Under the pieces are notes generated by a model. It did not search any database. It saw only the letters and a program-made list of their open reading frames with translations, and was not told the DNA's origin. A stretch of DNA of 64,000 nucleotides, taken from NCBI RefSeq assembly GCF_004193775.1, contig NC_041004.1, forward strand, positions 38,774,411 through 38,838,410. The letters are read 5' to 3'. Positions 61,755 through 64,000 of the stretch are shown piece after piece. Source of the DNA: Glycine soja. Lineage: Eukaryota; Streptophyta; Magnoliopsida; Fabales; Fabaceae. A program made the translations under genes and the position numbers. Position 1 is the first letter of the stretch. Every line of letters begins with the position of its first letter.

Positions 61755-64000
61755 TTGGTTAAATGTGTAAATTCATCATTTTTTTAAATACTGAAAAGTA
61801 GAAAAAATTATTAATATATTTTCTAACACGTCCTTTCTAATATATACGTAATTGGTTGAAAAATGTTTTTTTTACTGCAAAATACTCATCATTTAATTTA
61901 GAATAAGTGTTGAATACGTGGTAAAATATTATCCACAATGTGGAGACTAGGAAATAAAGAAGATGCTCTAGCAAGGTGATGAGAATTACTCCATTAGCTT
62001 CTCCTAATAAAAACAACTTGATAGGTTGGGTTCTCTACTTCTCTTCTAAAATGACTCTTCCTAGCTCGGAATTAGCGACAGCCACAGATACTACTCTCTC
62101 TCAGCAATTGTCTCCAAAATGACGTTTTGAAGACCTAAGGATTGCAGGAATTGTAGTGCCGAAAGGAGGCTCCAAGCTTCGCCTAGCTTCAGTGACTGTC
62201 AAACAAGGGTGTCTTCTAATGATTTTCACTCACACCAATCTCCCTCTGTCATCACGATTACAAATGCCAGCTGCTGTTGTATTTTGTGCTTGGAAAAATT
62301 ATAAACACCATCCACATTACATTTCATGCGAATTTGGATAAGCTTTGTTGCCCCACACTTTATCATTCCTCCGCCTCCAAAGCAACATAGCCACTTGTTG
62401 TAGGTTGAAAATTGTTAGAAATCATAAAAATGTGTGAATTCATCCTTATGTAACTAGTCATGAGTTTGTAATATTTTAATAAATTTTAATTAAGAAAAGA
62501 AAATATGTTAGAAAAATAAGATTAATTCTTAAAGGAAATAATTCTTTGTTAGACCCTACCTATCTTTTAATCGAATTTTGGATTAATCAAGATTTTTTTT
62601 CTTGATGAATCGATGGATTAACAAAATAAAATATGTTATTAACCCTTCTTATTTTTGTCTATTAACTTTCAAATTTAACTCTTTTTGGTTGATGTATATT
62701 GGAATTTGATATGTCTTGCATAATTCTTTTATAATATAAAGTGAGAAATTTTTTGTGCACTTTTTTCCGCTTAAAATAAGAGAGTATCCTAGACAATTAA
62801 TATTTTATACTTTTGTTTTCATTTACTTAATAAATCATATTACTTAGTGAAATATTTAATAGAAAGTAAATTTTAAATAAACATTTATCATTAAGTATTA
62901 GTAAAGGATTATTAAGAGGGCTATGTTATTGAGTGCTTAATCACAATGGGAGCATTCTCCCTTCTTCAGTGGCTTTATGCTTTGTGAAATGAATGTTAAC
63001 AAAAAATTATGGTGTGATAACAGGTTTTATTAATGATGTTATCAATGAGAATTTAAATTCATGCATCTATTAATAAGATATTATACATTTATTTATTATA
63101 TTTATGAATTATATTTTTTAAGAAAATATTAAACTTGAAAATAAAATGAAAATAAATAATGATACAAATTCTAGTATGAATCGATCAAATACATGTGTAT
63201 GGATGATTACAGTGATTTGTCAATGTTCAAGAAGTTTATTTTTATATATTATGAAATTGTCAAGAAGTTAGGCCTTGAATTAAGTAAGTATTTTTACTCT
63301 TACTTTTTATTAAATAAGTTATTACAATTTATATAAATTTAATATTTTTTTATCATTTTGTAGAGAGCACCTGAGTAAGATAAGAAATGAAAATAATAAG
63401 AATAAAGACAAGAGGCACATATATCAATTTGATAAATGGATTGAAAATAAGGTAAGATTGATGTTTAACGTATTATAGGATTACTAATAGTAATTAAATT
63501 ATGGAAACCATAGTATGGTAAATATTTAATCCTCCCCTCTCTTACTAAGACTACAGAAGAATCAGAATGTTCTTGTAAAATTTAAATAATATTTAAATTT
63601 GTCCATAAACCTCGTAATTCTCTAATGTTCTTCAATGGTAAAAAAACATCGAAGCGAACCAAAACCTCCACAACCATTGTAAAGAGCATAGTCGAGCCTT
63701 TCTCAATGTGCCCAATCGTGGTTTTGGAGAAGAAAAAGGACATGGGGAGTGCATAAGTATTAGAGGGAAATGTAAATAACAACTACCTTCATTAGACCTC
63801 TTGGACTCCAAACAACTACAACTCCAGCATCTTGAGCTCATCCTAAATGGGCTAGCATGTTCTTGGGTTAATTCAACCCAAAAAGTTAGGCCTTTATTTC
63901 ATGGACTTCAACTCTTGCTAAATGCACCCCCTAAAATTTTAATATGCTCCAACTACCCTTCTTGATTATAGCTTACTCTCTCAAATTCTTCCGTTTTCCT
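61262..64000. other. AT-rich intergenic DNA, no gene recognised
   Basis: An AT microsatellite lies at 61718-61752. Less AT-rich patches at about 62030-62390 and 63590-63850 contain short open frames, but I recognise no domain or splice structure in them. They may be decayed repeats or the edge of a gene outside the window. Confidence 0.5.

Noticed and set aside
63582..63841. Two overlapping minus-strand open frames near the window end
   Set aside because: No recognisable domain, no conserved splice structure and the frames contradict each other; a real exon cannot be excluded but is not supported.

Overview
The window looks like a nuclear chromosome segment of a legume, most probably soybean or a close Glycine relative. 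The basis is very AT-rich intergenic DNA, intron-split genes with GT-AG borders, plant-only families (patatin-like pPLAIII, ent-copalyl diphosphate synthase, FAP1-type chalcone-isomerase-fold protein, cysteine-rich secreted peptide, plant mobile domain), and abundant plant transposons. The species call is inference. All exon borders were read by eye from splice sites and reading phase.

Layout: 1-8.9 kb is gene-poor AT-rich DNA with small hairpins and a (TA)n tract. 8.9-10.5 kb holds a diverged tandem repeat and a 5'-truncated LINE. 11.1-12.4 kb (minus) is an intact two-exon patatin-like phospholipase with the non-canonical GxGxG box of the pPLAIII group. 13.7-15.2 kb is a degenerate retroelement-like tract. 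16,350-25,876 is a complete 9.5-kb Mutator-like element (MULE) with a perfect 9-bp target-site duplication, about 72-bp terminal inverted repeats and dense TTCCGGAA arrays near both ends. It carries two convergent genes: an intact 879-codon MULE transposase fused to an OTU-type cysteine-protease domain, and a plant-mobile-domain (MAIN-like) gene spoiled by one TGA codon. 28.8-29.2 kb (minus) is a two-exon gene for a secreted 10-cysteine peptide.

33.6-57.3 kb is an ent-CPS locus (gibberellin pathway entry enzyme). It has a diverged relic of the promoter and 5' flank, one intact 15-exon gene encoding 802 residues with all class II catalytic motifs, and a downstream tandem pseudogene with stops, frameshifts, a broken exon 10 and transposon-filled introns. 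A SINE with a 22-bp target duplication sits in the 3' flank of the pseudogene copy. 57.4-60.2 kb (minus) is an intact four-exon FAP1-like plastid fatty-acid-binding gene. A non-autonomous TIR element with GC-richer cargo follows at 60.3-61.2 kb, and the last 2.7 kb holds nothing I can identify.

The most interesting system is the MULE: two convergent genes (compare maize MuDR mudrA/mudrB), a transposase carrying its own predicted deubiquitinase-like domain, a captured epigenetic-regulator-type PMD gene, and palindromic CCGG-rich subterminal arrays that would be both candidate transposase-binding sites and CpG methylation targets.
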